Both the position numbers and the translations under genes were made by a program. DNA of 64,000 nucleotides. Source: Pegea sp. RAD2-039. Its lineage: Eukaryota; Chordata; Thaliacea; Salpida; Salpidae. The stretch spans positions 744,001 through 808,000 of the forward strand of contig JAQGEQ010000011.1 of the NCBI GenBank assembly GCA_034620365.1. The letters run 5' to 3'. The notes under the pieces are model-generated. The model made no database searches. It saw only the letters and a program-made list of their open reading frames with translations, and was not told where the DNA came from. The stretch's first letter is position 1. The number at the start of each line of letters is the position of its first letter. Below, in pieces: positions 51,859-64,000 of the stretch.

Positions 51859-51989
51859 TGGCTGTGCAACTTAATGGTAGCTTATGTTTTGTTAAGGTTG
51901 AAGAAGCTGTGAGTTCAAACCAAGGTTGATAGTCGAAATTTGCGGCGATTTCAATGTACCCAAAGCGTAGAAATGTAGCTGCACAGCCA
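51859..51989 (+). mobile_element. tRNA-derived SINE-like element
   Basis: TTAATGGTAG (51871-51880) resembles the D-arm/A box of a tRNA. GAGTTCAAACC (51911-51921) resembles the T-arm/B box. The GG and TTC are 38 bases apart, close to tRNA spacing. The T stem does not pair well, so it is not a working tRNA. A further non-tRNA body follows. Exact inverted 10-mers TGGCTGTGCA (51859-51868) and TGCACAGCCA (51980-51989) bracket it. Sequence to about 52040 may also belong. I see no second copy in the window. Confidence 0.4.
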
Positions 51990-54900
51990 GTGAGGCGTAA
52001 CTGACGTTGTTAATAACTGAGCCATAGCCTTAAAACAAGAAGTCAGTTTACTGCTAAAAATGAGATGATAGAATTATTTTCATATTTTAAATGTAAAATC
52101 AAACAAATGAAAAAAAAGTTATCTAAATTATTTTCTTCAAAATTCATTTTTCATCAATGTGTTTTGCTCAGACTTTTCAGTAAATATTTTTCTTTTTTTT
52201 ATACTTATCATACAGATTTAATGATGAACTATTAAAAGATTAAAACTGTTATTAGATTCAAAAACTTGTTTGTTTTGAATAAAAATAGTTTAAGTAATTT
52301 ATAATGAAGTTCATTCTTTAAAACAGAAATAAACATCAGTTTTAACAAATGAATAAAAAGCTTCCAAAAAGTAATAGAAAATTGTGAACACAATCACTAT
52401 TTATATAAAACTCATCAATATTTGTTTAATAACTATAGTTTCATTTGTCTGATAGGTTCTTCCTTTGTCTAATGCTACATCGAGCACGGCGTATTTATTT
52501 TTCTCTTTTTACAAATTGATTTATGAGGCTATTAAATACCACCTAATAATTAAACAATTAACACTAGCTTTAGGGGTCAAAACGAAATGACAAACTCTTG
52601 TACATAAATTCAAGGAAATACTCTTTCAAATTTCACTTGTGTTGGTAGCAAAGTAACCAACAGTTTAAAAAACGACTTGAAACAGTTCTGTTGGCAGGCT
52701 TGTAAACTAATTTTTTTAGATAAAATCCTTATAACTTAATAAAATATTTATACCTGGGATAATATCTTTGTGTAGTATGTTCTATTTTAAACTTCGATAA
52801 AAAAGATAAAAAATTTAATCAGAACTTAGAATTTTCTTTTGAACACGTGATAAGAAAAGTTAGATTTCATTTATAAATCTATGTGGTTTTATCTGCTCAA
52901 GCTCTACCAGCACTGAATAACACAAAAATATACTTTGTTTTGTCACCGTTGAAAAATTGTTTTCTAAGAGCAGAATTTAATTAGTTAGCGATGTAAGACT
53001 GAAAGATATAAAAATGAAGTAAAAAACTGTTTATCGTCTGACTAAAGAGCTAAGACTTCGTAAAAATGAAATTAGGCAACACTTAATTCTCTAAAGTAAA
53101 TTGTAACCATGACAACATCTCATATCATTGGCCTTAAAAGCGTTTTAGCAGTAGCCTGTTTATAATAGATTGATGCTAAATTGTTACTGCATCTAAAGAC
53201 TGACGTACTTAAAAAAGCTACAAACTCTTCATCTCATTCTTATGACTCTATTTTTTGCTTTAGGCGGTTGCTGAAACATAACTAAGTGCTCGGATGAAGA
53301 GGCCGACTCTTTGACTTTTCTTACTTTTTTTCTTTTTGCTTTAGCGACAATTGATACGATTTCAAGTTGAGTTGGTTGTAGTGATTACTCTCAGCGACAC
53401 TTATGCAAACGTAACTGAAAAATTGCTTTTATCAACTAAAACAGCGGCTATATGAAACAAACTGCCTGTTTGAAATAACTCATAAAGAACTTTATTTATT
53501 CTAAGGTCTGAACATAAATCAAAACGTTTCGTTGTCAATTATAACACCACTTTTTGCTAGTTAAACTAGTACTTCACAGAAAGAGATCTTAAATCGATAA
53601 GAAACATAGGTTCATAGGTAAATTATGTTCGGTATATCTATATTTATTACAACCAGTTTTAAGACATTATCTTTTAGATTAATGAGCTTAAACTTAAATT
53701 TTTTGATTCAAAATCATTCAACTACTGCAAAGAGTTACTATATTCTAAGCTACTAAAATTAATTATTTTCAATCAAAGCATCTGTCAAATTAATCAATTG
53801 GTTTTAGTGGTTTATGTTTACAAAAGCAATTCAGTATAAGGTGTTCTACATTGAATAGCCAGAGGCGAAAAATTGCTTTTGATTAATATTGTAATCGAGT
53901 GAAAAGCTAATGTGAAGCATTCTATTTATAATGAAAATAAAATGTATTGTCCTAATCTTTTGTATTTGTCAGTTTATTTAAGGCTCTGGTAAAAATAATT
54001 TCTATAAATCCATTTGTGATTTTGAAAAACTCTAACTTTATTTGAAGATCTATAAATATTCTAACAGCATTAAATTTTATATCAATTACAGAGTAAAATC
54101 AAATATTCTCGTATAGTTCTCTTTTTATATAGGTCTGATGTAGTATAATGGAATGAAAAAATACATACAAGTTTAAGAGTCAGATTTAAATTTATTGTAA
54201 TCTGACGATAAATTTAAAACTTAGCTCATCTATTACTGGCGTTTGCTAAACCTTCTCAATTCAAAATGAGTTACTAATGCTTTTAACTCACTACCGCCGA
54301 AGCAAGCTCGCCGAAACGAAGCTAATACAAAACAGCAGTAGATTTTACTGCCACAATGCTCGATATAGGCTGAAGAAAAACGATTTGGCTGGCAGGTAGA
54401 CTTACACAAATGCTGCCTCGTCTTACTAGTCTCTTTTTTCTATTTTATTTTCTCCGCTTTTTAACAGTTGTGCGAAGTCATAGCGCCGTTCGACTTAGTG
54501 CCTTTTTCTTTTTTTCTAATATCTGTGTCTAAATCAGCAATTGTGATCAGATTGTTAAATTTGTTGCTAAATAACTAAAGCTAGTAACCTGGAGAGCTTG
54601 CTTCTACAACTTAGAGAATAGGAATTCGACCAATGATAGTAACTAACATACAACAAATAAATGTCGATGACTGACACAGTTTCAGTCTTGTTATTCTGCC
54701 GTCTAGTGCAGAAAGTAATGTTTTATCGTTTGAAAGATCAAAGCTTTGACGCTAGTCGTGCTAGCCAAGGCACAAGAAAGAATCAAAAATTAATTTTGCT
54801 TGAAACTAAATGGTGCAAACAGTTATCAATCATAAAATCATTTAGACGAGTTATAGAACAAATTTTGTTCATAAAAACTTTTTTTATACATACTTTGAAC

Positions 54901-57457
54901 AATTTAAAAAGAATTCATATTTTAAAAACAGAAGACATATGCATCTATGCTTCTAGGATCCTAAAATAATTTATCAGTCTATAACTAGCTTTTCAGTAAC
55001 TAAATAGACAAAAGATAACTTTTCAAGCATCAATCTATGATACAACTCTAGTGAGATATTTTTGTAAATAGAGTTCTTAAATTTGTGTTAGTTAAAATCA
55101 AATCTACAATTAGGCTCTTCAACTGATTTTAATAGTAAAAAAATTTAATATGTAAGGTTTGTTGAGAGCAAGGTTTGTTTTGTTTCAATCTAGTTTACAG
55201 CAAGGAAAAACTTCCTGATAATTGCAAAAAATATTATCAAATTATGCTGACTTGGCTTCTGGTATTTTTAAGTCAGCACTTTGTATAACTTAAGCATTCG
55301 TTTAAATCAAACCTCAAAGTATACAATAGATATCTGGAATCAGAATAGTAAATGTTTTTCAGTAAATACTTGATAAAAGTAATTTGCAGTGTTTGTTGAT
55401 ATATAGACATTGTGACCTGAAAATATTGACAGTGAATAAATAACCTTGAAAAGCTTAGTATAATCAAGCTGCTGACAAACTGAGTTGATTTAACTTTTTC
55501 AGTCAGTATTATAAATGATCTTTGCACTTATAAAACAGTGAGCCTGTGGATCGAAACAATTTTAGGATAATCCTAATTAGATAATGAAAATTGAAAATCA
55601 TTCTAAAATAAAGAAGTTCGTAAAAGTCAAATTTACTGTTAACATAATATAAATATCAAAATGAAAATCAGATCGAATAACATAAAGTTTATGTTCATAT
55701 TATCTGATCATCTGATTGTATTTTATTTGCAAAAAGTTTTATATTTATAATAAAAGAAATAAATATTAGAGATAAAACCTATTTTTATACTAAACTGTTG
55801 TAAAAAATAAAGCTAAGTTTTGTTAAAACTAAAATAGCTTTTTGAGAGATTTGTGATAATTTGTCTAAGTTTGAAACTTCGAATTAGCCTAAAAATCGTA
55901 AGCTTTGATTATATTTTAAGAAGTATAAGAAGAAATGAATTATTTCTTAAAGTATCTTTGGTATAAATTACTTATAGGAATAATTGACTATATAAAAAAG
56001 CATATTTATTTTCTTAGAGAAACTAAACTTTTTCTGCATTTACGTTTAAAGGATGTGAGTCAGGGAAATTTTTAAGAATAACTTTGAGAAAACTAACTTT
56101 GTAACGCATCAAATTTGTGTATAAATAACTAAAAATTCGATACTTTTAACGCTAATTTATAGAAGTTAAATTTGAGTGGTAAAAACCTTGAAATCGATTT
56201 GAGTAGCACTTAAGTTATTCCAAATATAAAAACTCAAATAAAGTTTTCAAATACTGCATTTATTTACTATTAATTTTAGAATCTGATTATAATCACATCA
56301 GTGCTTTTAATTAGCAAAACTCAAGTTTTAACTGTGAACCATTTTATCAACCAAAACGATTTACATGTTAGCTAATATAAAACTACCTTAAATGTAGTCG
56401 TAATAAGTATTAAAACTAAATTAAGGGTTTCGCGTGGAGATTAGAAAAATATCAGTAAACTTGTTTCAATTGAATTTTATGATTACTAGAATTGATTTGT
56501 TTGATATTTCATAAATTTAATCCTTTTAAATACTTCAATAAGGTAATTAGTAATGGTTCTTAAAGACTTATTTTACACTACTCAAAGCAAGTTACCTTGA
56601 TTTAATTAACTCGTCATTTTTTTAAATCTGATTGAAGTAATTATCAACAAAGAATATTAAATCTTTATCTAAAATTACTAAAAAGAAACTTTGTTGTTGT
56701 TGTTCCGGTGTCTATCTTGACGACTTGTTCTAGTACTTCATGCTTCAATAAATTTTTTAGTTTTCAAGATAGCTCAAACAAATGAACAAGAACTAACACG
56801 ACGCAATAAAAATTTACAAAACGCTTAAAAGTAAATAAGACTTTTAATAAATATACTTTACTTGTTCAAACTTTGTGTGATACAGATAACGATAAATTAG
56901 AGATTATTTAATTAATTGAAGGCTTATGAACGTTAATTAGAAAACAACTTTATCAAATGAAGTTTTTTCTTGAGTGTTTGTAAATAATTGATCAGTGATT
57001 AATCAAACTTTCTCTTATATTGAGTAATAAATTATTAAAATCTTTCATTAGCTCAAATAAACTTTTGCTTTATTAGATTGTAAAGATGTCTTTGTATTTA
57101 CTTTTGTCAGTATTTTTTTCATTCTTGTAGTAGCAAACTGTATCTTTAAAGTTTACAAACAGAACTAAAATCTTTTTCAACCATTGAAACTGTAGCTTTA
57201 ACAGTAAACCTCAACAAAAGTTATTTTTAAAATTGAATTGTTCAAATCTATGACAATATTAAAAACATTTGTTATCTTGTTTAAAAATCTAGTAGACATG
57301 ATGACGGCTCTAGATTGGTCTAAGTCAAACGATCTGATTTTTATTAAAAATAAATCTAAATGCTGTAATGAGTCTTTTGAACCTTTGTAGGATGCTTCAT
57401 GTCCCTTCATTCTTTCTTAAAACCAGAAAGTTTTAATTTAAGTAACCAAATCAAAGT

Positions 57458-57469
57458 AATGGCGCCATT
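57458..57469. repeat. 12-bp perfect palindrome AATGGCGCCATT
   Basis: A perfect palindrome with core GGCGCC in the 5' flank. Each half contains GCCAT or ATGGC, the core of YY1-type sites, but this is only a word match. Confidence 0.9.
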
Positions 57470-58964
57470 TAAAATGACATCAAATATTTTGATAGCTATA
57501 AAAGTAACTAACATAAACAGAAAACATTACTTTATAAATTAAGCATTATCTAGAATTGATACAAATGTTTTTTTTATATAGAAAAAGAGTAACTGCATAA
57601 ATCTAAGATAGATAAACCAAATTATAGTAAAAATATTTAAACTAAATTTTGTTTGGTGTGTAAACGTAATAAAGTATTAAATTTAAATATGAAAACGTCA
57701 GACTTCAATTTTTAATTAACTTGTTTTCTATAAATTGAAAAAAGTAAGCTTATGTCTGCAAAGAACTTATAGAGCTTGTTAAAACAGCCATTAGTTCATT
57801 TAATGTAGTGTTAGTTTTTTTCTCGCTTCATTACCAACAACCTTAAAATGATCAATTCGAACAGATTATTTACTTTATTCAGAAGAAGAAAAAAGTTTAA
57901 TTGAAATCAATTACTCTTTAATTATTTTTGATTATCAACGCTACATTTTAATTATCTCTTTTGTAAACTATTAAAGGCTATAAGCTAACACCATGTACGA
58001 CTTTTGTGAATGTTTGTGAATTTAAAACCTTTAAATAGTTTTTGATTCATTATAAGTTGTTCTAAAACTATAATCGGGTTACAAACACAGTAGGTTCACT
58101 TTTCTGTCTATTATATAAAGAAATAATGTTTAAATTAAATAAAATACAGTTATGATCAGTGACATATTTATGATTAGTTTTGGCACCAGCGCGTTAAGAG
58201 TGATATACAATCTATTTCTGTAGTTTATTACAAATAAAACCAAAAAATTCATAGAAAATTGATCATAAAACTAAAACCTGCACACCTAATAAATTAACAA
58301 GACTATTAACTAAGCTTTTGGCTTCAAAAAAAAAGTAAAATATAGTAACTGACATGTTTATTTTTAGAAAATAAACTAATGAAATGTAGTAATAGTGCAA
58401 AATACTTTACTATGGATAAGTTACTATAGTTTTTACTGTAACTTAAGAGTTTTAAAACAATATTTAGCTTAGAGCAAAACTTTTCGTATCAGCAGATCAT
58501 ATAAATAATGAGTTAGCGTTATTTTGTAGAATTTCTGGTCCAAAAATTAGATTAAAACTTGTTTTTCGTGCTTTTTCATTTATTAAAAAGTAAGCTTAAA
58601 GTAGAATATGAATTCAATACAAAATAATAGTTTTCTAACTTAGTTGACGTGTAACTAAACAACAAATAATGACAAATTATCAAAGCTGCCTTTATTAGTT
58701 GCAATTTTCATTGGGCACAATTTAAGAAGATATTATTTTTTTCTTAATTATAATTTTTTCAAGATCTACTTTACTCTATAATTAATTAACAACTATAATA
58801 CTTTCTTAGTATATCTCTGCATAAAATTAACATTTTGAAGTTAATACTAAGCTTGTATTTACTCAAAGTCTTAGCCTCTCTACTAAGGTATAACATACTT
58901 GTTTACTTGAATTTAAATAAATAACCTGAAAACTGAAGAATAAAAGTAGAATTTACGATTGGGT

Positions 58965-59072
58965 AGGTGCGAAAACAATAAAGTCTTTCTTGTTTTTCGC
59001 CTTACAGTTTTTCTAAGTTTATTTCTAAAGATCCTTTCTGTTAACTTATAATAATCTGTTGTGTTCGCACCT
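58965..59072. mobile_element. Short fold-back (MITE-like) element
   Basis: AGGTGCGAAAACAATA (58965-58980) is matched, inverted, by TGTTGTGTTCGCACCT (59057-59072), 14 of 16 bases. A second pairing inside, GCGAAAACAA with TTGTTTTTCGC (58969-59003), shares the left arm. The whole is 108 bp, too short to code for anything. No clear target-site duplication is visible. It could be a tiny non-autonomous DNA element or a structured RNA. Confidence 0.4.
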
Positions 59073-60714
59073 CTTTTTATTTGAATCAGTTTAAAAACTC
59101 ATTGAAAATATTATTCATTGTATGTAAAATAACTTCCTATCTATAAAAGTTTTGATAGATATTATCTTTCGTACTTCTTCTTCTGTTCTTTTTTTCTCTT
59201 TTTTTAATATCATTACAGCTTCTAGAAGAAATAAGAAATCTTCTATTGTCAAGAGTAAAAGCTAGGCCATTAGTGTCATTCTGTTTTGTTTCATTACAAC
59301 AACACTGCGACTCGCACCATGCACTTATGCTATTGTTTCACATGAGTGATTTTAAGTTTTCTAGTACAACTTCAAAAATGTACAATTAGAGCCTTGCTAA
59401 TACATTTTGATAATACTACACCCTTTCAAAAACAAAAAAAATCAAATCTATTAGTGACTTTATCCTAAAAACGTAACTATACACTTAGCAAATGTTTTGT
59501 AATAAGTGATTACAGAATTTTATCTCAGTTAAAGATTCATTGTTGTTGGTTTAAGTTTCTCAAAAAAAGCAGCAAATCAAGAACTTAACTATGCAAACAG
59601 TTCCACACATCATTAACTTCTTATATCCTTCAATGTTAATTGGTTAAAAATTGACTTTTTAAATTGATATAGAATCTTGTTGTTAAGCTTAACAGATTTC
59701 ATACAAAATAGATCGAGCTCTAACTGAAAAGAAACCTTAATTTTCTGTTCTAATCATATTTCAGCTTTTTTTAATGTACTTGCAGATTAAAAGATAACAA
59801 GTAAATTTATCAATTTTAATAAAACAGTATTCAGCGCAAAAGGTTTTACTAACAATTAGATCATATCGTCATATAAATCTTACAGATAAAACAACATTAA
59901 ATTAAGCAGTTGGAACGTCCTTATAAGTAATTCCAGTTATTCATTAAGGCAATGACTTGTTTGTACTTTAGTATAATTTATTTCTCATAGAGTGTTAATT
60001 AGATTTTGTTTTAAATACTTTGCTTTTCTCCAAATACAAATTTGATGTAGTTTTTTTTATATTTCGATTCTTATTCATCATCAATGGAAACAAATCTTCA
60101 GTGATTAGGTTAAAAAACGGAACGCAGTAGATTTAATTTTCTTAAACTTGCTGATTAAATCTTACTGTCGACTCGTCACTGTAATTTGATGTCAAAATAA
60201 TACCAAATTGTTTGAATTGGAATTTTAATTGAAACTTCTAAAAACTCGTAATATCTGACAGTAAGCTTAAACTTCAAGATTGTTTATTAACTTCTAAAAC
60301 TTAAAACAAATGAATATTTTATTTGACTTTGAAAACGGAAATAAATATTAACGTAAAATAGGCTTCTGTTATATTTTTTCATTATTTATCACTTGCATTT
60401 CATTTACTTAATGGCTTATCTAAACTTATCCCAACTAAGTATTCTTTATCTTGCGCAATACTGTTTAAATTCTTTATCAACCAAAGCTGATCAAATCTAA
60501 ATTACGTTCTTCAACACCTTTGAAAAAACTTCTTAATAAAATTTCAGTACGAATAATAAAACCTGATTGACTTATACTTACAAGCACAAAGGAAACTTAA
60601 ATCCATGAGCAGTAAAAAGATGACTCAACAAATGAAGCAATCTTTCAAACATGTTAACTTTTTTTGACTTAAAGTGGTGACCTTGTGACAGTAGAAGGGT
60701 TAAATGATAAGTAA

Positions 60715-60769
60715 TTGGCGAGAAAAACTCGTCTCAACTCTCGCCAAATGTCGATCAAACTACCGGAAG
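60715..60769. promoter_or_regulatory. Stem-loop and ETS-type site in a G+C-raised patch
   Basis: TTGGCGAGA (60715-60723) pairs exactly with TCTCGCCAA (60739-60747). ACCGGAAG, the core ETS consensus, follows at 60762-60769. The combination in otherwise AT-rich DNA suggests an enhancer or promoter, but no exon was found next to it. Confidence 0.25.
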
Positions 60770-63700
60770 CCTGCTAAGTACGTTTCAATATCTTTCCGAT
60801 ATTTCGCTCTTTATATCTTCACGTAATCGATTAGACTTGAAGGTAACAAGTTTCCGGTGAGGTTTCATTTATGGATAGTTTTCTATAAAAGCGTTACAGA
60901 AGTTGCTTTCATGATATCAAAAGAATTGACGTCACCACTAACCTTTGCAGACTTTTTAATTAATGATAAATTTTGCTTTTGGTATCAAAAATAATTGGAA
61001 GAAGATTAACTCTATTTTCTCAAGTGCTTGCAACTAATGCAATAGATAAAAAGAATGAAAAATTTAGCGAAAATTACGTAAGCAAGTGAGTGAGCAACGT
61101 TTCTAGTAATTGTCTCACAACAAAACATAAGGAATCGCCTCTTTTTTGTCGTTGGCTACTTCTACATTTATAATGAGAACTTCAAACACTTTACTTCTAT
61201 AGACAGTGATTGTGACAAAATGAAGTTAGATTTGATGTAAGACATTTGCAAAAGAGTCAGCGCTTTCTTGTCAAGTTATTTCACTGTAATTTCCACTTTG
61301 AAGTTATTTTTTATTCACTTCAATTGAACAATTTAATAAATACTCCTACAAAACTGAAAACAACTACTATTTGAAACCATGCGATATTATAAAAAGGTGA
61401 ATCCTGTTATGTTGGATTTAAATTAGCTGCTTCATATGATTTTTTAATAAAATTTATTATTTATTAAGCGTAAAGTTTTGTAAGTACCTCATGAATCAAA
61501 TTTTTCTTCTATCTTAGTTAATAAAGTTAATTGTAAAAATTTTATATTTTAATTTTAAGCTAACCTCAAAAATGTTGATTATTTCTTAATGAAAAGTATT
61601 TTTGCAAAAGCTTCTTATGAAACATTCAAAAGTTTTTTTGAAAATTTTTATGGTTATGGTAAAACATAAAAACAACCGAGGACATCATCATAAGAAATTC
61701 AACAAGTATTTTGTTTTACGTAGATCCATATTTTTAGCATAAATATTTGGTATAAAAACCAAAACAAACCTTATTGGAAGTCTTCTTTAGTGAAAAATCA
61801 CTTTAACTGGTTTAAAATTTTTGTATGTTTTTATTCTAAGATTTCTAATATACAAAAACATTCAAAGATTGCTAAAGTGGTTTTAACTCTGCACCTTGAA
61901 TTTGCTGTAGGTTATAACTTTAAACCAAATAACCTTTTAATTTCAATAATATAAAAAACAAACTCATCATTTTAAACGCTTGTCTAGTTTTGTTAGCTAT
62001 ATTCTATCTCTTAAATTTTGTCCAATTTTTTTTTATTTAAACTTAATCCATCAGTTAATTTGTCATGAGATAGTAAGGTTAGAAACTTGTAAGACTTGTA
62101 TTTTTGTCATGGTCGTTATCTCTGTTTGTTTTGCTTGTAGCTTGAAAGCAATTTACATTTAAATTATTAAATTCGATAAAAGCAAAGATAAATGTAAAAT
62201 ATCTGAGTAACAAAAATGTACTTACAAAATTTGATAATACCATAAAAAATAAATATAAGCTGAAATGAAATGTCAGCTCAAACGTATTGCTGTTCAAATA
62301 CTTATGATTATCTAAAAAGAATTAACAGATATCAGTTAAATTTTCAAACATAAAAGATCAATTTAACAAAATTGGCTGATAAAGGTTTAATTGCTTTCTA
62401 TTACATTCTAAATTTAAAAGAAAAGTTTGCTTCGATTACTTTGAAGTGTCAGATGTTGCTTAAATTTCAAATATTTTATAGATTTATAGCCTACTCATCT
62501 AATAAATGCAAATAAAAAGAGATAAGTTTTCATTCTACAAATACAAATGCTTATTTAATATCAAAAAAAAACTTGTAATGGGATTTTCTGCAATTTTCTT
62601 CTCTAAACATCTGAAGTAAAACTTATAAATATTGAAGTTACACAGGTTTTATGATAAAAATATACTTTTATTTGCTCGGATTTTAAACTTATACTAGAAA
62701 ATATTGGTGTAATTTTAGCTTAAAAAAGACGGTTGTAAAAAGTCAAAGTTATTATTATAAAGTTTTGTAACAATAGAACTCAACTTTCATTTATCATCAT
62801 GAGATCGAAAAATATTTTTATGGGCATCATGCAAGCTATCTAGGAAGTGGGTCAAATTTTCAGATACATCTCCATAAACAATTTTGTTCGGTATACTGAT
62901 TTTATGATGAAAGTAATTGTAAAAAATAAGGAATCTATTTTTTATAAACTGGTTACCTGAATAATTATTTCTCAAGCTTTTAGGTAGATAAAGTATGTGT
63001 GGAATGAAAATCTTTGAGAAAATCTTAACAACTGCACCAAAGTATGAAGAAGTTAATTGAACTGAGGTAAATAGCTTATTGCAGTTTTACAAAGTTATAA
63101 GTAAAAGATGAAAAATCAAAAAAATATGACTAGAAATTATTTTCTAAGATTAGCCACCTGCAAAAATGTCTTTATTCACAAGAGAAGCAGCCTTGCGAAA
63201 AAGAAATAAAAAAACTTATCAATTATTTTCTTATCAAAACCAGATTATGTTTGGTTTTACATTACAAGAATAATTCGGAATTTCTGCTGAACTCTATAAA
63301 ATCTTTATCGAGTCTTTTAAAAAAAATAAAAAAAATTCAAATCAAAATAAGGAAATGAATTATTTATTTGATACCTGCCTTTTAGTTTATTTTTTATGAT
63401 TATAACTTTCCTATCTTATTTTTTTTAATATTAAATATTAATCATCAATTAAATAGAAACAGTTTTCAATTTTGAACCTCATAGTAAGTTATAAAAACTA
63501 TCATCATAATAAGTTTGATGTATTTTTTAGAATCAAATCTGTAAGTTCTCAACCACCAAGCACAAGACTTATTTTATAGTTAATGAAAAGTTTTTACAAG
63601 TCGAGGCCCCACATAAACTTAATTAGTTGTTTTCTCAATTTGTTTAACGCTTTGATCGATCTAGTATCAATAGTATATAGTAGTCAATTCTAAAACTTCT

Positions 63701-64000
63701 ATAATACGTTCGATTTTATGATTTGGCTTTCTTTCAAGTGTTCATGAAATTATTAATCACTTAATTTCATAAATCAAAATTTTTTATTCTAATTAATGTC
63801 AAACATTTTTTTCAATTTTCTTTTTCTTAGTTTCTGTATTTCAATCAATAAAACTTCAATTAAATATAATTAAGTTGAGAGATTTGACTGATCAAGTATG
63901 ATGTAAACACAATGTTAAAAATTTAGACTACAGTTGATAACTTCAAAGTTAGTAAAATTTAGTAAACTTGACTATACTTCATCTCTTAGATAACATTTAC

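Larger units (their letters stand above)
51051..64000. other. 5' flank of the ephrin; no gene recognised
   Basis: AT-rich DNA with a SINE-like element, a fold-back element and a few G+C-raised patches (about 53.25-53.45 kb, 54.25-54.6 kb, 60.65-61.25 kb). The longest frame (102 codons, 54661-54969 plus) has a length that occurs by chance in this much AT-rich sequence and shows no motif. Confidence 0.55.

Noticed and set aside
54661-54969. 102-codon plus-strand frame
   Set aside because: The first third has mixed composition, but the rest is typical AT-rich noise. There is no motif or splice partner, and the length is compatible with chance.
1-64000. Retroviral, LTR or Polinton remains; CRISPR; rRNA
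   Set aside because: No recognisable polymerase, capsid or envelope blocks, no long direct repeats, and no regularly spaced repeats or rRNA-like sequence were seen by eye.

Overview
The window is AT-rich animal (metazoan) DNA, roughly 30% G+C by eye, with very long introns. I can support one gene with confidence: an ephrin of the transmembrane (B-like) type on the minus strand. It spans about 8626 to 50780. Five coding exons (50780-50647, 38042-37762, 20446-20348, 11663-11517 and 9074-8626) join at GT/AG sites with intron phases 2, 1, 1, 1. They give 1110 nt, or 369 codons plus a stop. About 41 kb of intron separates 1.1 kb of coding sequence. The order signal peptide, Eph-receptor-binding domain, stalk, membrane span and cytoplasmic tail, on five exons, matches the known plan of B-class ephrin genes. 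An ephrin excludes bacteria, plants and fungi. The strong AT bias and the divergent tail point to an invertebrate, but I cannot fix the phylum.

Layout on the + strand: 1 to about 7750 is the region 3' of the ephrin, with no recognisable gene. About 7751-8625 is the probable 3' UTR. 8626-50780 is the gene with introns 4 (2.4 kb), 3 (8.7 kb), 2 (17.3 kb) and 1 (12.6 kb). 50781 to about 51050 is the 5' leader and possible promoter. The rest, to 64000, is 5' flank with no recognisable gene.

The most interesting accessory signals lie inside the introns. Intron 3 holds a G+C-raised patch at 13.2-13.5 kb with a TCACGTGA palindrome, two stem-loops and exon-like open frames on both strands. It also holds a possible small nested plus-strand unit at 15.1-16.4 kb, with an RFX-type X-box, an ATG directly followed by a splice donor, and a phase-matched open exon. 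Two coding-like relics lie on the minus strand, at 18.6-18.9 kb and 47.8-48.1 kb; I do not recognise either. A tRNA-derived SINE-like element lies at 51.86-52.0 kb and a short fold-back (MITE-like) element at 58.97-59.07 kb. Several perfect palindromes with G+C cores stand out against the AT-rich background. I saw no convincing intact tRNA, no rRNA, no CRISPR array, and no recognisable retroviral or Polinton element. Apart from the ephrin exons, open frames here are at lengths expected by chance in such DNA.
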